Assembly: GCA_022510785.1 (NCBI GenBank)
Contig: JAFLSV010000017.1
Location: 1 to 41,263, forward strand
DNA length: 41,263 nucleotides
Direction of reading: 5' to 3'
Source of the DNA: Desulfovibrionaceae bacterium
Lineage (GTDB): Bacteria > Desulfobacterota > Desulfovibrionia > Desulfovibrionales > Desulfovibrionaceae
A program made the translations under genes and the position numbers. The notes under the pieces are model-generated. The model ran no database searches. It saw only the letters and a program-made list of their open reading frames with translations, and was not told the origin of the DNA. Shown here piece by piece: positions 16,852 to 26,200 of the stretch. Numbering within the stretch: the stretch's first letter is position 1; the number at the start of each line of letters is the position of its first letter.

Positions 16852-19113
16852 ATGAACACAAACACATTCAGGTGTCCCGCCGCCATGGAGCGGCGCGGCT
16901 TTCTCAAGGGCCTTCTGGCCGCGGGAGCGGCGGCCGCCCTGCCAGGCGGCCTGCTGACGGCCCGGAACGCCGCGGCGGCGCCCTTTGATCCCGACGCGTA
17001 TCAGGTATTCCGCAATGCCTGTCCGCGCAACTGTTACGACACATGCAGCATAAAAACCTATGTGCGGGACGGTGTTGTCCAGTTTGTGGAGGGCGCGCCG
17101 GAATCCACCTACACCAAGGGCGCGCTGTGCGTGAAAGGTTATTCCTATCCACGCCGGCTCTACAGCCCCGACCGCATCAAGTACCCCATGATTCAGGAAG
17201 GGCGCGGTTCCGGAAACTGGCGCCGCCTGTCCTGGGACGAGGCCATGGATCGCATCGCGGACAAAATCCTTGACCTCAAACAACGCGACGGCAGCCTGCT
17301 GGGCCTGGGCCTGACCAAGTATTCCGGCAACTTTGGCATCACCAATTACGGCGTGGAGGGCATGATGTCCTCTTTGGGCTACACCACCCGCTTTGTGGGC
17401 ACGCCGTGCTGGCCGGCGGGCATCGACGCCCAGAACTACGATTTGGGCGACATGTGGTGCAACGACCCCGAGGACATGGTCAAGGCCCGGTATATCATCG
17501 TGTGGGGGGCCAACCCGGCCTGGTGTTCCATGCACAGCATGAAATACCTGTACGAGGCCCGGGAACGCGGCGCCAAAATTGTGGTCATCGACCCCGTGTT
17601 CACGCAGACCGCGGCCAAGGCCGACGTGTACTGGCGGGTGAAGCCCGGCACGGACGGCGCCCTGGCTCTGGGCATGGCCCGGCACCTGCTGGACAAGAAT
17701 CTGGTGGATCTCGACTTTGCGCTGAACTCCGCCACGGGCTACCTGGAGTTCGCCGCCTATCTGCGGCAGAACGTCACCGTGGAATGGGCGTCGGAAATAT
17801 GCGGCATTCCGGCCGACGACATCCGCTCCGTCACCGAGGAATTTGCCGCCGTCAAGCCCGCCACGGTCTGGATTGGCTACGGCATGCAGCGCCATACCAA
17901 CGGCGGGGCCATGGTCAGAGCCATTGACGCCTTTGTGGCCATGACGGGCAATATCGGCGTGGAAGGCGGAGGCGCGCGCTACGGCCAGATGCAGACCTGG
18001 GGATTCAACTACCACGCCATGGTTCAGAAGCAGCCGGAAGGCTCCGTGGGCTTTAGCGGCGCCACCGGCCCCAAGGGCGAATTTGACTTTGCCGGGGAAA
18101 GCAACACGGCCTACAGCGACCGCGCTCTGAACATCAACAAGACGGCGCAGGAAATTCTGGACGCGAAAGACCCCGAAGTGAAAATGCTGTGGGTCTCGTG
18201 CAAAAATCCCTTCGCCCAGGACTTCGACCGCAACAAGCTGGAACAGGCCTTCGCCAAGCTGGAGATGGTGGTGACGGTCGATCAGTTCTTCAACGAAACC
18301 GTGCGGCACTCGGATATCGTCCTGCCCGTGACCACCCTGTTTGAAGAGTGGACGGTCAACGTATCCTACTGGCATTACTGGCTTTCGCTGAACGAACAGG
18401 CCATCAGGCCCATGCACGAGGCCAAATCCAACATTGAAATCGCCGCGGCGCTGTCCAGGGCCATGAACCAGAAATCGCCCGGCTCGTGCACCTTCCCGCA
18501 GGAAGTGGACGGCAAGGAATGGATGATTCAGGAGTTCAACAAGGGCATATACGACTATTTCGGCATTTCCAGCTGGGAAGATCTGCGCAATGGCCCGGTC
18601 AAGGCGAAGCTGTCCAGCAGCGCCTCCTGGAACGAGCGCAAGTTCCTGACCCCTTCGGGCAAGTACGAGTTCCGCTCCGATCTGTGCGCGCAAAACGGCT
18701 TCAAGGCTCTGCCCGAATATGTGCCGGTGCGCGAAGCCACGGCCCCCTTCCGCCTGCTCACGCCGCACGTGCAGTTCGGTCTGCATTCACAGTTCATCAA
18801 CCTGGACTGGATGGAAAACTTCTACCCCGAGCCCTTTGTCTATATCCACCCCGAAGCGGCCAAGGCCAAGGGCATCGGCGATCTGGACAGGGTGCGCGTC
18901 TCCAACTCCATCGGAGAAGTCACGCTTCGCGCCAAGCTGTCCACCAATGTGGCCAGGGACTGCCTGGTCATGTACGAGGCGTGGTTCCGCAAACTGGCCT
19001 TCAATGTCCAGAATGTGGTGGATGACTGCGCCGCGGACATGGGCGCCATGAAAACCGGAGCGCCCGGGGTGGCCATTCACGATCAGTTTGTGGATATCGC
19101 GCCCGCCGGATAA
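16852..19113 (+). CDS. Tat-exported DMSO-reductase-family molybdopterin oxidoreductase, catalytic subunit
   Basis: 753 residues; AAGGA precedes the ATG. A Tat signal (ERRGFLKGLLAAGAAAALPGG) spans residues 13-~45. The N-terminal [4Fe-4S] site is C57-x3-C61-x3-C65-x27-C93. The bis-MGD domains follow (IIVWGANPAWCSMHS, VVIDPVFTQTAAKADVYWRVKPGTDGAL, and the C-terminal molydop-binding fold from ~620). By hand alignment, the residue at the Mo-ligand site of DmsA (Ser in YGxYSTA) is Cys186 here (VGTPCWPAG). Cys is the ligand type of polysulfide/thiosulfate, periplasmic nitrate and formate enzymes (Sec in some). The enzyme is expected on the periplasmic side with the B and C subunits. Its substrate is not known; a sulfur or other S/N-oxide compound is a guess. 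It lies in the torD-A-B-C order. Confidence 0.88.
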   Translation: MNTNTFRCPAAMERRGFLKGLLAAGAAAALPGGLLTARNAAAAPFDPDAYQVFRNACPRNCYDTCSIKTYVRDGVVQFVEGAPESTYTKGALCVKGYSYPRRLYSPDRIKYPMIQEGRGSGNWRRLSWDEAMDRIADKILDLKQRDGSLLGLGLTKYSGNFGITNYGVEGMMSSLGYTTRFVGTPCWPAGIDAQNYDLGDMWCNDPEDMVKARYIIVWGANPAWCSMHSMKYLYEARERGAKIVVIDPVFTQTAAKADVYWRVKPGTDGALALGMARHLLDKNLVDLDFALNSATGYLEFAAYLRQNVTVEWASEICGIPADDIRSVTEEFAAVKPATVWIGYGMQRHTNGGAMVRAIDAFVAMTGNIGVEGGGARYGQMQTWGFNYHAMVQKQPEGSVGFSGATGPKGEFDFAGESNTAYSDRALNINKTAQEILDAKDPEVKMLWVSCKNPFAQDFDRNKLEQAFAKLEMVVTVDQFFNETVRHSDIVLPVTTLFEEWTVNVSYWHYWLSLNEQAIRPMHEAKSNIEIAAALSRAMNQKSPGSCTFPQEVDGKEWMIQEFNKGIYDYFGISSWEDLRNGPVKAKLSSSASWNERKFLTPSGKYEFRSDLCAQNGFKALPEYVPVREATAPFRLLTPHVQFGLHSQFINLDWMENFYPEPFVYIHPEAAKAKGIGDLDRVRVSNSIGEVTLRAKLSTNVARDCLVMYEAWFRKLAFNVQNVVDDCAADMGAMKTGAPGVAIHDQFVDIAPAG

Positions 19114-19121
19114 GGCGTGAC

Positions 19122-19150
19122 GCGCCCGCGCGCCTGGCATAGCCGGGCGC
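19122..19150 (+). other. Hairpin between catalytic and FeS subunit genes
   Basis: GCGCCCG (19122-19128) and CGGGCGC (19144-19150) flank a 15-base loop, eight bases after the catalytic-subunit stop. No T-run follows. It may act as an mRNA-stabilising or partial-termination structure that sets subunit ratios. Confidence 0.4.
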
Positions 19151-19248
19151 ACCGGGACGCAGGAGCGTCAGGCTCCGCCAAAAATCATGCAAAAGCGCGC
19201 CTTTTCCGGCATGGAGACTCTCGCGGAAAAACGCGGAAAGGATACCCG

Positions 19249-19812
19249 ATGAACAAACGCTACGCCTTCCTCATGAATGCCGACAAATGCATCGGCTGTC
19301 GAAGCTGCGCCATGGCCTGCAAAAACTTTAACCAGCTTGAGCCGAACATGGTGTGGCGCCAGGTCTATCCCCTGGCCGAATCCATCTACCCCCACCGGGA
19401 ACGGGCCTTTTATTCCCTGGCCTGCAACCACTGTGACGACCCCGCCTGCCTGCGGGCCTGTCCTACCGGCTCCTATGAAAAACGCGAGGACGGCATTGTC
19501 GTCCATCATCAGGAAAGCTGCATAGGCTGCACCAACTGCGTGCGCTCCTGCCCCTACGGGGCGCCCCGCTACAACGCGGCGGAAAAACACGCCGAAAAAT
19601 GCAGCATGTGCCGGGAACGCATTGACGCCGGCCTGCTGCCCGCCTGCGTGCAGGCATGCCCTGCCGGCGCGCTGGAACTGGTGGATCTCAACACGCTGGA
19701 CGAACCCAACGCCGTGCAGTTTCCGGCCGGGTATCCGTCCATGCCCAGACTCAATCCCTCAACCCGCTTCATCCAGCCGCGCATGCCGCGTCAAATCAGG
19801 GGGCAGTCATGA
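19249..19812 (+). CDS. dmsB: DmsB-like electron-transfer subunit with four [4Fe-4S] clusters
   Basis: 187 residues from the ATG at 19249, with AAGGA upstream; the longer frame to the left has no start signal. Four ferredoxin-type Cys groups are complete: C14/C17/C20/C24, C59/C62/C67/C71, C91/C94/C97/C101 and C118/C121/C133/C137. The order and the C-x11-C spacing in the last group match DmsB/PhsB/NrfC. It relays electrons between the membrane subunit and the molybdenum site and is normally carried across the membrane with the Tat-bearing partner, as it has no signal of its own. Its stop overlaps the start of the next gene (ATGA). Confidence 0.92.
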   Translation: MNKRYAFLMNADKCIGCRSCAMACKNFNQLEPNMVWRQVYPLAESIYPHRERAFYSLACNHCDDPACLRACPTGSYEKREDGIVVHHQESCIGCTNCVRSCPYGAPRYNAAEKHAEKCSMCRERIDAGLLPACVQACPAGALELVDLNTLDEPNAVQFPAGYPSMPRLNPSTRFIQPRMPRQIRGQS

Positions 19813-20567
19813 CCGCCGAATGGCCTCTCATCCTCTTTACCGTGCTTACCCAGCTGGCCGCGGGGCTGGCCGTTTTTCTGGCACTGCGGGGCCGCGCCTC
19901 GCGGCCGGGCTGGCTGCTGGTCTTCGCGGCCGGGGCGCTGGGACTTATCGCCTCCATGTTTCATCTGGGCCAGCCCTGGCGGGCCGCATCCGCGCTGGGC
20001 GGACTGGGCACATCCTGGCTCAGTGCCGAAGGCCTGCTTTTTGGCGTGTTTGTCCTTCTGGCCGCCATCACATGGCTGCGCGGCGGAAACGGCATCTCCG
20101 GCGCGGGGGCCGCGCTTGTCGGAGCGCTGGGGCTTGCCGTGCAAGGCATGACCTATTCGCCCGAGTCCATGCCCTTTGTGGCCGGCGGTCTGCCCCTGTT
20201 CCTGTTCATCCTCAGCGCCCTGACGCTGGGCGCGGTCTGCCTGCCCCTGTTCGAGAAGGGGGAGGCAGCGCAGAACTTTGGGGGCATCCTGCGTATCTGT
20301 CTGTGGATGTTGCTGGCCGTGCTTGCGGCCGCTCCGCTGATGGGGCTGGAAGGGAGCGCCGTGATGCGGGCCTCGGCTCTGGCCTGGCTGCATTCCGCCT
20401 GGTACTGGGCGGGAATTCTGGCCATAGCGGCAACGCTTGCGCTGGCTCACAGCGACCGCATGCGCTGCGCCCAGATGGCCCTTGCCCTGGTGAGCGTGCT
20501 GTGCGCGCGCGTCGCCTTCTTCGCTGATACCGTCAACACGGCCGCCTGGATAGGCTTGCCCTATTAG
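19809..20567 (+). CDS. dmsC: DmsC-like membrane anchor subunit
   Basis: 252 residues from the ATG at 19809, overlapping the dmsB stop by four bases, which couples translation. The protein is almost wholly hydrophobic with seven to eight predicted membrane helices and few charges. Early signature residues MFHLGQPWRAASALGGLGTSWLSAE match the DmsC family (short parts: FHLGQPWRA, TSWLSAE). DmsC oxidises menaquinol and passes the electrons to the FeS subunit. This completes a membrane-bound quinol-linked reductase, or the reverse if the enzyme acts as an oxidase. Confidence 0.88.
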   Translation: MTAEWPLILFTVLTQLAAGLAVFLALRGRASRPGWLLVFAAGALGLIASMFHLGQPWRAASALGGLGTSWLSAEGLLFGVFVLLAAITWLRGGNGISGAGAALVGALGLAVQGMTYSPESMPFVAGGLPLFLFILSALTLGAVCLPLFEKGEAAQNFGGILRICLWMLLAVLAAAPLMGLEGSAVMRASALAWLHSAWYWAGILAIAATLALAHSDRMRCAQMALALVSVLCARVAFFADTVNTAAWIGLPY

Positions 20568-20623
20568 GGCGGAGTACCGGAAGGCACGCAGGCCGCGGCC
20601 TGTATGCCGGCCCCCGGCTTTGA

Positions 20624-20672
20624 CGCTCCACCGGAGTGACGCCGTCATCCTGGCGGCGGCTCCGGTGGAGCG
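20624..20672. terminator. Strong inverted repeat between convergent dmsC and CZB-protein genes
   Basis: CGCTCCACCGGAG (20624-20636) and its exact complement (20660-20672) form a 13-bp stem with a 23-base loop, inside which CGCC/GGCG can pair further. No T-run follows on either strand. Its place, 57 bases after dmsC and 84 bases after the opposing gene, suggests a shared transcription end. Confidence 0.55.
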
Positions 20673-20756
20673 GGCGCGTGCCGATGGCGCGGGGAGCGGA
20701 GCCGGCGAAGTCCTTTGGGACACGGCCATGCCACTTATGGCAAAAACGGCGCGCTT

Positions 20757-21416
20757 TCAGGGCTTGCGCGCGGGGTGCAGCAGGGAAAACAGAAAGGCCA
20801 TGAAGCACAGCACGCCGATGCTTCCCCCCAGGGCCATCGCCAGTCTGGTGATCAGGACAGAGTGCTCGCGGTCACTGTCGGCACGCACGCGCATCTCGGC
20901 CACCGCTTTGCCGATTTCGGCCGTGCCCATGCCCAGCAGAGACCGGATTTCCTCCAGGGCGGGCAGAGTTTCACTGTGCACCGTGCGGCGCGCCTCATCC
21001 CAGTTGTGGTCGCCCGCAAGGCTGCGGATGGTCACTGCGCTCTGGTGCAGACGCCGGTGAGGCTCATGGATGCGCTCCAGTATTTCCGCCAGGGACGGAA
21101 TCATCTCTTCGACCTGATCCCGCTCGGAACTGGACAGCCATTTGCCCAGTTCACACCGCGTTGGCTGAATTTCCAAAAAGAGCTCTCTGTTCTGCTGCAA
21201 AGAAACAAAGAGGATTAACTGCTGAACCCATTGCATGTGCTCTATTTCACGCTGTTTAAATGACGGGCGGATGTCATCGTATTTTTCCAGCAGGGTTATG
21301 GTATTCTGCAAGCTTGCAAGCGTTTTATTAAAATAGGCATAACTACCTATAATAACAAGCAGTAATGGAAAAATGCAGATAATGCATTTTTTCTCGACGG
21401 AAAAATTTTTCCACAT
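20757..21416 (-). CDS. Membrane-anchored CZB (chemoreceptor zinc-binding) domain protein without signalling domain
   Basis: 219 residues from the ATG at 21416, with GAGGTGG upstream. A short cytoplasmic tail leads to helix 1 (~11-29, CIICIFPLLLVIIGSYAYF). Residues ~55-130 match the CZB domain: His60 in HMQW, Cys88 in RCELGKW, and His120/His124 in PHRRLH give the 3-His/1-Cys zinc set (His117 is an alternative). A helical stretch leads to helix 2 (~190-213) and the protein then ends at HPARKP. CZB usually sits C-terminal to chemoreceptor or cyclase signalling modules; here the topology puts it in the periplasm and nothing follows. No HAMP or MCP sequence is found in any frame downstream. It may be a zinc/redox sensor working through a partner, or a truncated receptor. 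Confidence 0.7.
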   Translation of the reverse strand: MWKNFSVEKKCIICIFPLLLVIIGSYAYFNKTLASLQNTITLLEKYDDIRPSFKQREIEHMQWVQQLILFVSLQQNRELFLEIQPTRCELGKWLSSSERDQVEEMIPSLAEILERIHEPHRRLHQSAVTIRSLAGDHNWDEARRTVHSETLPALEEIRSLLGMGTAEIGKAVAEMRVRADSDREHSVLITRLAMALGGSIGVLCFMAFLFSLLHPARKP

Positions 21417-21918
21417 GGTTCCACCTCGTTGACTGATGCGGACTTGAAAAGCAGAACGCATCGTTCAAAAAAAACGCTCTCCATCATGCAGGCGTATATT
21501 TCTCATTAATCTCCTCTTTCGTCCAACCCGGATTGTGGAAAAATCGGGGTCGCGCAGGGATGAGAACAGCTATCCCCCTGAACTGCCACAACAATTTTTT
21601 CTGAAATCAGCAAAAAACACGTCTTGCCCGGCAAGCCCCCGGGCTTAATGCGCCTGCGCGGGCGCGGGGAAATATGCGGAAGGGAGGAAACCGCCCTGGC
21701 CCGCGCGACGGGGGAAAACGGAGGGCGGCCGGCACCGGTTTCCGTGGGCATCTCCGCGGCGCGGGGGAACCTTTCTCCGGACTGAAGCGGCCAGGTGACA
21801 GGGTGCGGAAAAATCGCTATGATAGAGCCCTATCCCAAGTGGCATGGGCCGCGCCCCGAAGGGAAAATGCCGCCGTGTCGGCGGCACGCGCCAGGCCAGA
21901 GCGTTTTTCGGAGGCATC
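21417..21918. other. Long intergenic region upstream of phosphofructokinase
   Basis: 502 bases with no supportable gene. The left ~200 bases are AT-richer than the surroundings and likely hold the promoter of the CZB gene. A small stem, GCCCGG/CCGGGC at 21626-21644, lies in the middle. The right end carries the pfk promoter, listed separately. Confidence 0.5.
21795..21823 (+). promoter_or_regulatory. Sigma-70 promoter of the pfk-addA-addB operon
   Basis: GTGACA (21795-21800, 5/6) and TATGAT (21818-21823, 5/6) are 17 bases apart, giving a leader of about 90 bases before the pfk ATG. Confidence 0.65.
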
Positions 21919-23217
21919 ATGCACTCGTCCCTCGATACCAGCATTGCCGTCGTGGGCCAGCCCAAGGTGGAAAACCCCGCAGCCGGCCCCTATGTGTCCG
22001 ATACCCCCATGCCCTTCTACCTTGACCCGGAATACGGCGGCGAGGATCTGAAGGAGGGCGAGGCCATTCATTTTGAGCTGGCCGGGCCCCGCTCGCGCAT
22101 CTATTTTGATCCGGGCAAGGTCAAGTGCGCCATCGTCACCTGCGGCGGCCTGTGCCCCGGCATCAACGATGTGATCCGGGCCATTGTCATGCAGGCGCAT
22201 TACGGCTACGGCGTGTCCACGGTGCTGGGCATACGCTACGGGCTTGAGGGCTTCATACCCCGCTACAAGCACAAGGTCGCCGAACTTACCCCGGCATTCG
22301 TGTCCGAAATCCACACCTTCGGCGGCACTATCCTGGGAACCTCACGCGGGCCCCAGCCTCCCGAGGAAATCGTGGATGCCCTGGAGCGCCTCAATATAAG
22401 CTGTCTCTTCGTTATCGGGGGCGACGGCACCATGAAGGCGGCCGCGGCCATTTCGGCCGAAGTCACCAAACGGAACCTGCGCATTGCGGTTATCGGCATC
22501 CCCAAAACCATTGACAACGACATCAACTTTGTTCCCCAGTCCTTCGGATTTGAAACCGCCGTGGACACCGCCACCACCGCGCTCAACTGCGCCCACACCG
22601 AAGCTTTGGGCGCGCATAACGGCGTGGGGCTGGTCAAGCTCATGGGACGCGAGTCGGGCTTTATCGCGGCTCAGGCCACGCTGTCCCTGGGCATTGTCAA
22701 CTTTACGCTGGTTCCGGAGGAGCCTTTCCGCCTGGAGGGCGAAGGCGGCCTGCTGCCCGCCCTGGAGGATCGCCTGAAAAAGCGCCGGCATGCGGTTATT
22801 GTGGTGGCCGAAGGCGCGGGCCAGCACCTGATGCAGAAAAGCGACAAAATGGACGCCTCGGGCAACCCCGTGCTGAAGGACATCGGCCCATTCCTGCAGA
22901 ACGCCATCAAAAACTATTTCGCGGAACGCGCCATGCCGGTCACCATCAAGTACATTGACCCGAGCTATATTATCCGCTCCGTGCCGGCCAACGCCAATGA
23001 CCGCGTCTACTGCGGATTTCTTGGCCGCCACGCCGTCCACGCGGCCATGAGCGGGCGAACCAATATGGTGGTGGCCAAATTCCTCGACCGCTTTGTTCAT
23101 GTGCCGCTGCCTCTGGTGACCTTGCGCCGCCGCCGCATGAACATCCATTCGGCCTACTGGCGTTCGGTGCTGGAGGCCACTGGCCAGCAGCTGGCGATCG
23201 CGAGGGATAATGGCTGA
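21919..23217 (+). CDS. pfkA: ATP-dependent 6-phosphofructokinase (plant/trypanosome-like clade)
   Basis: 432 residues from the ATG at 21919; GGAGG ends four bases before it, so the longer frame is not used. The PFK fold is clear: VTCGGLCPGINDVIRAIV near 75, GGDGT at 167-171, PKTIDNDI at 195-202 with catalytic Asp199, and GRESGFIA. The residue equal to E. coli Gly104 is Gly170, which marks ATP use (PPi enzymes have Asp). The residue equal to Gly124 is Lys196. This Gly/Lys pair is typical of the long ATP-PFKs of plants and trypanosomatids. It phosphorylates fructose-6-phosphate in the cytoplasm. Its last eight bases overlap addA. Confidence 0.92.
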   Translation: MHSSLDTSIAVVGQPKVENPAAGPYVSDTPMPFYLDPEYGGEDLKEGEAIHFELAGPRSRIYFDPGKVKCAIVTCGGLCPGINDVIRAIVMQAHYGYGVSTVLGIRYGLEGFIPRYKHKVAELTPAFVSEIHTFGGTILGTSRGPQPPEEIVDALERLNISCLFVIGGDGTMKAAAAISAEVTKRNLRIAVIGIPKTIDNDINFVPQSFGFETAVDTATTALNCAHTEALGAHNGVGLVKLMGRESGFIAAQATLSLGIVNFTLVPEEPFRLEGEGGLLPALEDRLKKRRHAVIVVAEGAGQHLMQKSDKMDASGNPVLKDIGPFLQNAIKNYFAERAMPVTIKYIDPSYIIRSVPANANDRVYCGFLGRHAVHAAMSGRTNMVVAKFLDRFVHVPLPLVTLRRRRMNIHSAYWRSVLEATGQQLAIARDNG

Positions 23218-26200
23218 CAGCACCGCGGAGCGGCCCCCCCTGCTCCAGATCAGGGCATCGGCAGGATCGGGCAAAACCCACGCCCTGACAGAAAATTTTT
23301 TGTCCCTGCTGGCCGGAGCCAGAAGCGAAACAGCGTCAGGCTGCCATGCGGCCCGGCCAGGTGTTCACGCCTGGCCGGAAATCATGGCCATCACCTTCAC
23401 CAACTTTGCCGCCTCGGAAATGAAGGAACGTGTTCTGGGGCGCCTCAAGAATATCGCCCTGAAGGCCATTCCCCCGGAAAACGGCTGGGACGCCGCGCGG
23501 GCCGGCCGGGCCGTCAGCGCCCTTTTGCGCGACTTCGGCTCGCTGAACATCCGCACCATTGACAGCCTGCTGCACCTGCTTGTGCGGCTGGCCGCCCTGG
23601 ATCTGAACCTGGCCCCGGACTTTGAATCCTGCTTTGACGACAACGAACTGTTTGCGCCGTTGCTGGACGATTTGGCCGAACGCGCCCGCGAAGGCGACCC
23701 TGAACTGACCGGCGTCTTTACCGAGGCCTGCCGCCAGATTGCCCGGGATCCCAGGTATACGGGCTTTCTGGCCGGAAATCTGGTGCGCGGCCGCATTGCG
23801 GAACTGGCTTCCTACTTTCTGCTCCACCAGGGCGATCCCCGGCTGAACCGGCTGGCGTCGTCAGGGGAGATAGCCGCCCATCTGGCGGCTCTGCGCGCCG
23901 ATCTGCGCGCGCGGGCCCGCGCCCTGCAAAAGGCCCTGGACAGGGCCGGGCTCGACGTCAGGCAGGATTTGCGCAAGGTTCTGACCAAGTGCGCGGACTG
24001 CGAGGACAGGGAGCTGCCCGTGGAATCCGCCATGCTGTCCAAGTCCTGTCTGGATGAGTGTCTGAAAAAGGCCTCCTGGGGCATGGCCCCCCCCGCCTGT
24101 GAGGATCTGTACGCGCGTGTGCGCGAAGCCGCCGCCCGGCTGCGAGAGGATGGCGAGGTGCTGCAGAGCGCCCTGGGCTATATGCCCTTTGTCCGGCTGG
24201 CCCGCCGCCTGCTGAATGAGCTGGAAAGCTTCCAGCGCAGCGCGCGCATGGCGGCCGCCTCCCGGATGCCTGCCCTGGCCGGCCTCATCCTGAACGCTGA
24301 TTATGGCGTCAACGAGGCATTCTGCCGTATGGGCTCGCGCCTGACCCATATTCTGGTGGATGAATTTCAGGATACCAGCGAAGGACAATGGAAGGCCCTG
24401 AAGCCACTGGTCATGGAGGCTCTGGCCCGGGGGGGCTCCCTGACCATTGCGGGCGACGTCAAGCAGGCCATCTACGGGTGGCGGGGCGGCGAGGCGGCCC
24501 TGTTCGATTCCGTGCCCAGGGATTCTGACCTGCGCCGCATAGTGCCTCACCCGGGTATCGAGTCTCTGCCCTGCAACAGACGCAGCCTCAACGCCGTGGT
24601 GGAATGGAACAACGCTGTCTTTTCCCAGCTTGCGGACGCGAAGCGGGCGCGGGAAATCCTGTCCCTGATGCTGCCCGCCGAGACCGGCACAGCCCTGATG
24701 GACGAGGCTGTCAAGCTGCTGTGCGCGACCTTTGCCGACGCCAGCCAGACGACTCTTCCCGAAAAGAGCGGCGGCATGGTGCGCCTGAGCATGCTGCCCG
24801 GGGATGACCCGGCCGCCGCGGCCGCCCTGCTGCCGGAGCGCGTGGCCGAGCTGGGAAAACGCCGCTCCTGGGGCAGCATATGCGTGCTCACCCGCTCCAA
24901 CCAGCAAACATCCGAAGCAGCCTCCCTGCTGCTGGAGCGGGGTATTCCCGTAGTGACCCAGGGAAGTCTTCTTCTGGCGGAACAGCCCCTGATCATTCAG
25001 CTGGTGGCACTTCTGGCCTTTCTGAACGCGCCGGAAGACGACACGGCCTTCTGGAGCGTGCTGGCCGGAACCGATCTGCTGCCCGACCCCTCCACGCTGT
25101 CCGCCCCGGGGGCGGCCGCGCCCGCGGCTCTGGATGCCGCCGAGCTCAACGACTGGGCGGCGCGTACCGCGGGGCGGAGCTGTAGCCTGGCCCAGGCCTT
25201 CCAGGCCGACTTTCCCCTGCACTGGGAGCTTCTGTTCGCCCCCCTGCACGACGCGGCCGGGCTGCTCACCCCGTACGATACCGTGTGCGAGATCTTCCGG
25301 CGCTGGCAGGTGCCCGCCCGCCACCCCCAGGCCGAAGGCTTTCTGCTGCGTTTTCTGGAAATGCTCCACGGGGCCGAGCAGCGCGGCCTGTGCGATCTGG
25401 CCGGCTTTCTTGACTACTGGAAGGAACACGGCGGCGAGGAAAGGGCGCCCCTGCCCGCGAGCATGAACGCCGTCAGAATCATGACCATCCACAAGGCCAA
25501 GGGCCTGGAAGCCGAGGTGGTCATCATGCCCTGGCACACTTTTCTCATCAGGCCGGGCAACGAACTCACCTGCGCCGGGGCGGACGGTCTGGAGGTGGTG
25601 GCCCCCCTGCGCAAGGCCATGGATGAGCCCTACGCCGGCGCCCTGCTCAAAACGGCCCGCGAGGCCCTGCACCTTGTGTATGTGGCCTGGACCCGCGCCG
25701 TGTCTGAACTGCACTGCTTTCTGCCCGAGGAGAGCGCCAATCCCATGATCCAGGCGCTGAACAGCCTGCTCGCCCCCCTGCTGGGCACGGCGCGGCGCGC
25801 TGAAAACGGCGACTATGTGTTCGGCGACCACGCGGAAGGGAGCCCCGGGACGAAGCCCGGGCCCGCCGCCCTGTCCGCCGGGGGCGAAAGCCCTTGCCCC
25901 GAAAAAGAGGCGCTGCCCGGCGGAGACTTGCCAACGGCAGGCGCGCCGCCGGAGCGGTCGTCACCAGGCCTGACGGAAGACCCCCACGAGCCATGGCGTC
26001 CCATGGCCTGGCTGCCCCGGCTCAGAATTTTCCGCACTCCCCTCCAGGACTGGCTCGACGACAACCCCCGCTCGCGCGAGGCCAAAAGGCGGGGCACGCT
26101 CATGCATCATTGCCTTGAGCGGCTGCGCATCACGGGCCGCACAGAGGCCTCGGCCCGGGAGGACGCGGCCCAGGCCGTCCGGCACGGACTGCGCACCTTT

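Noticed and set aside
14443..18786. 1447-residue minus-strand reading frame
   Set aside because: Product of GC-rich third codon positions opposite three well-supported genes; no family motifs.
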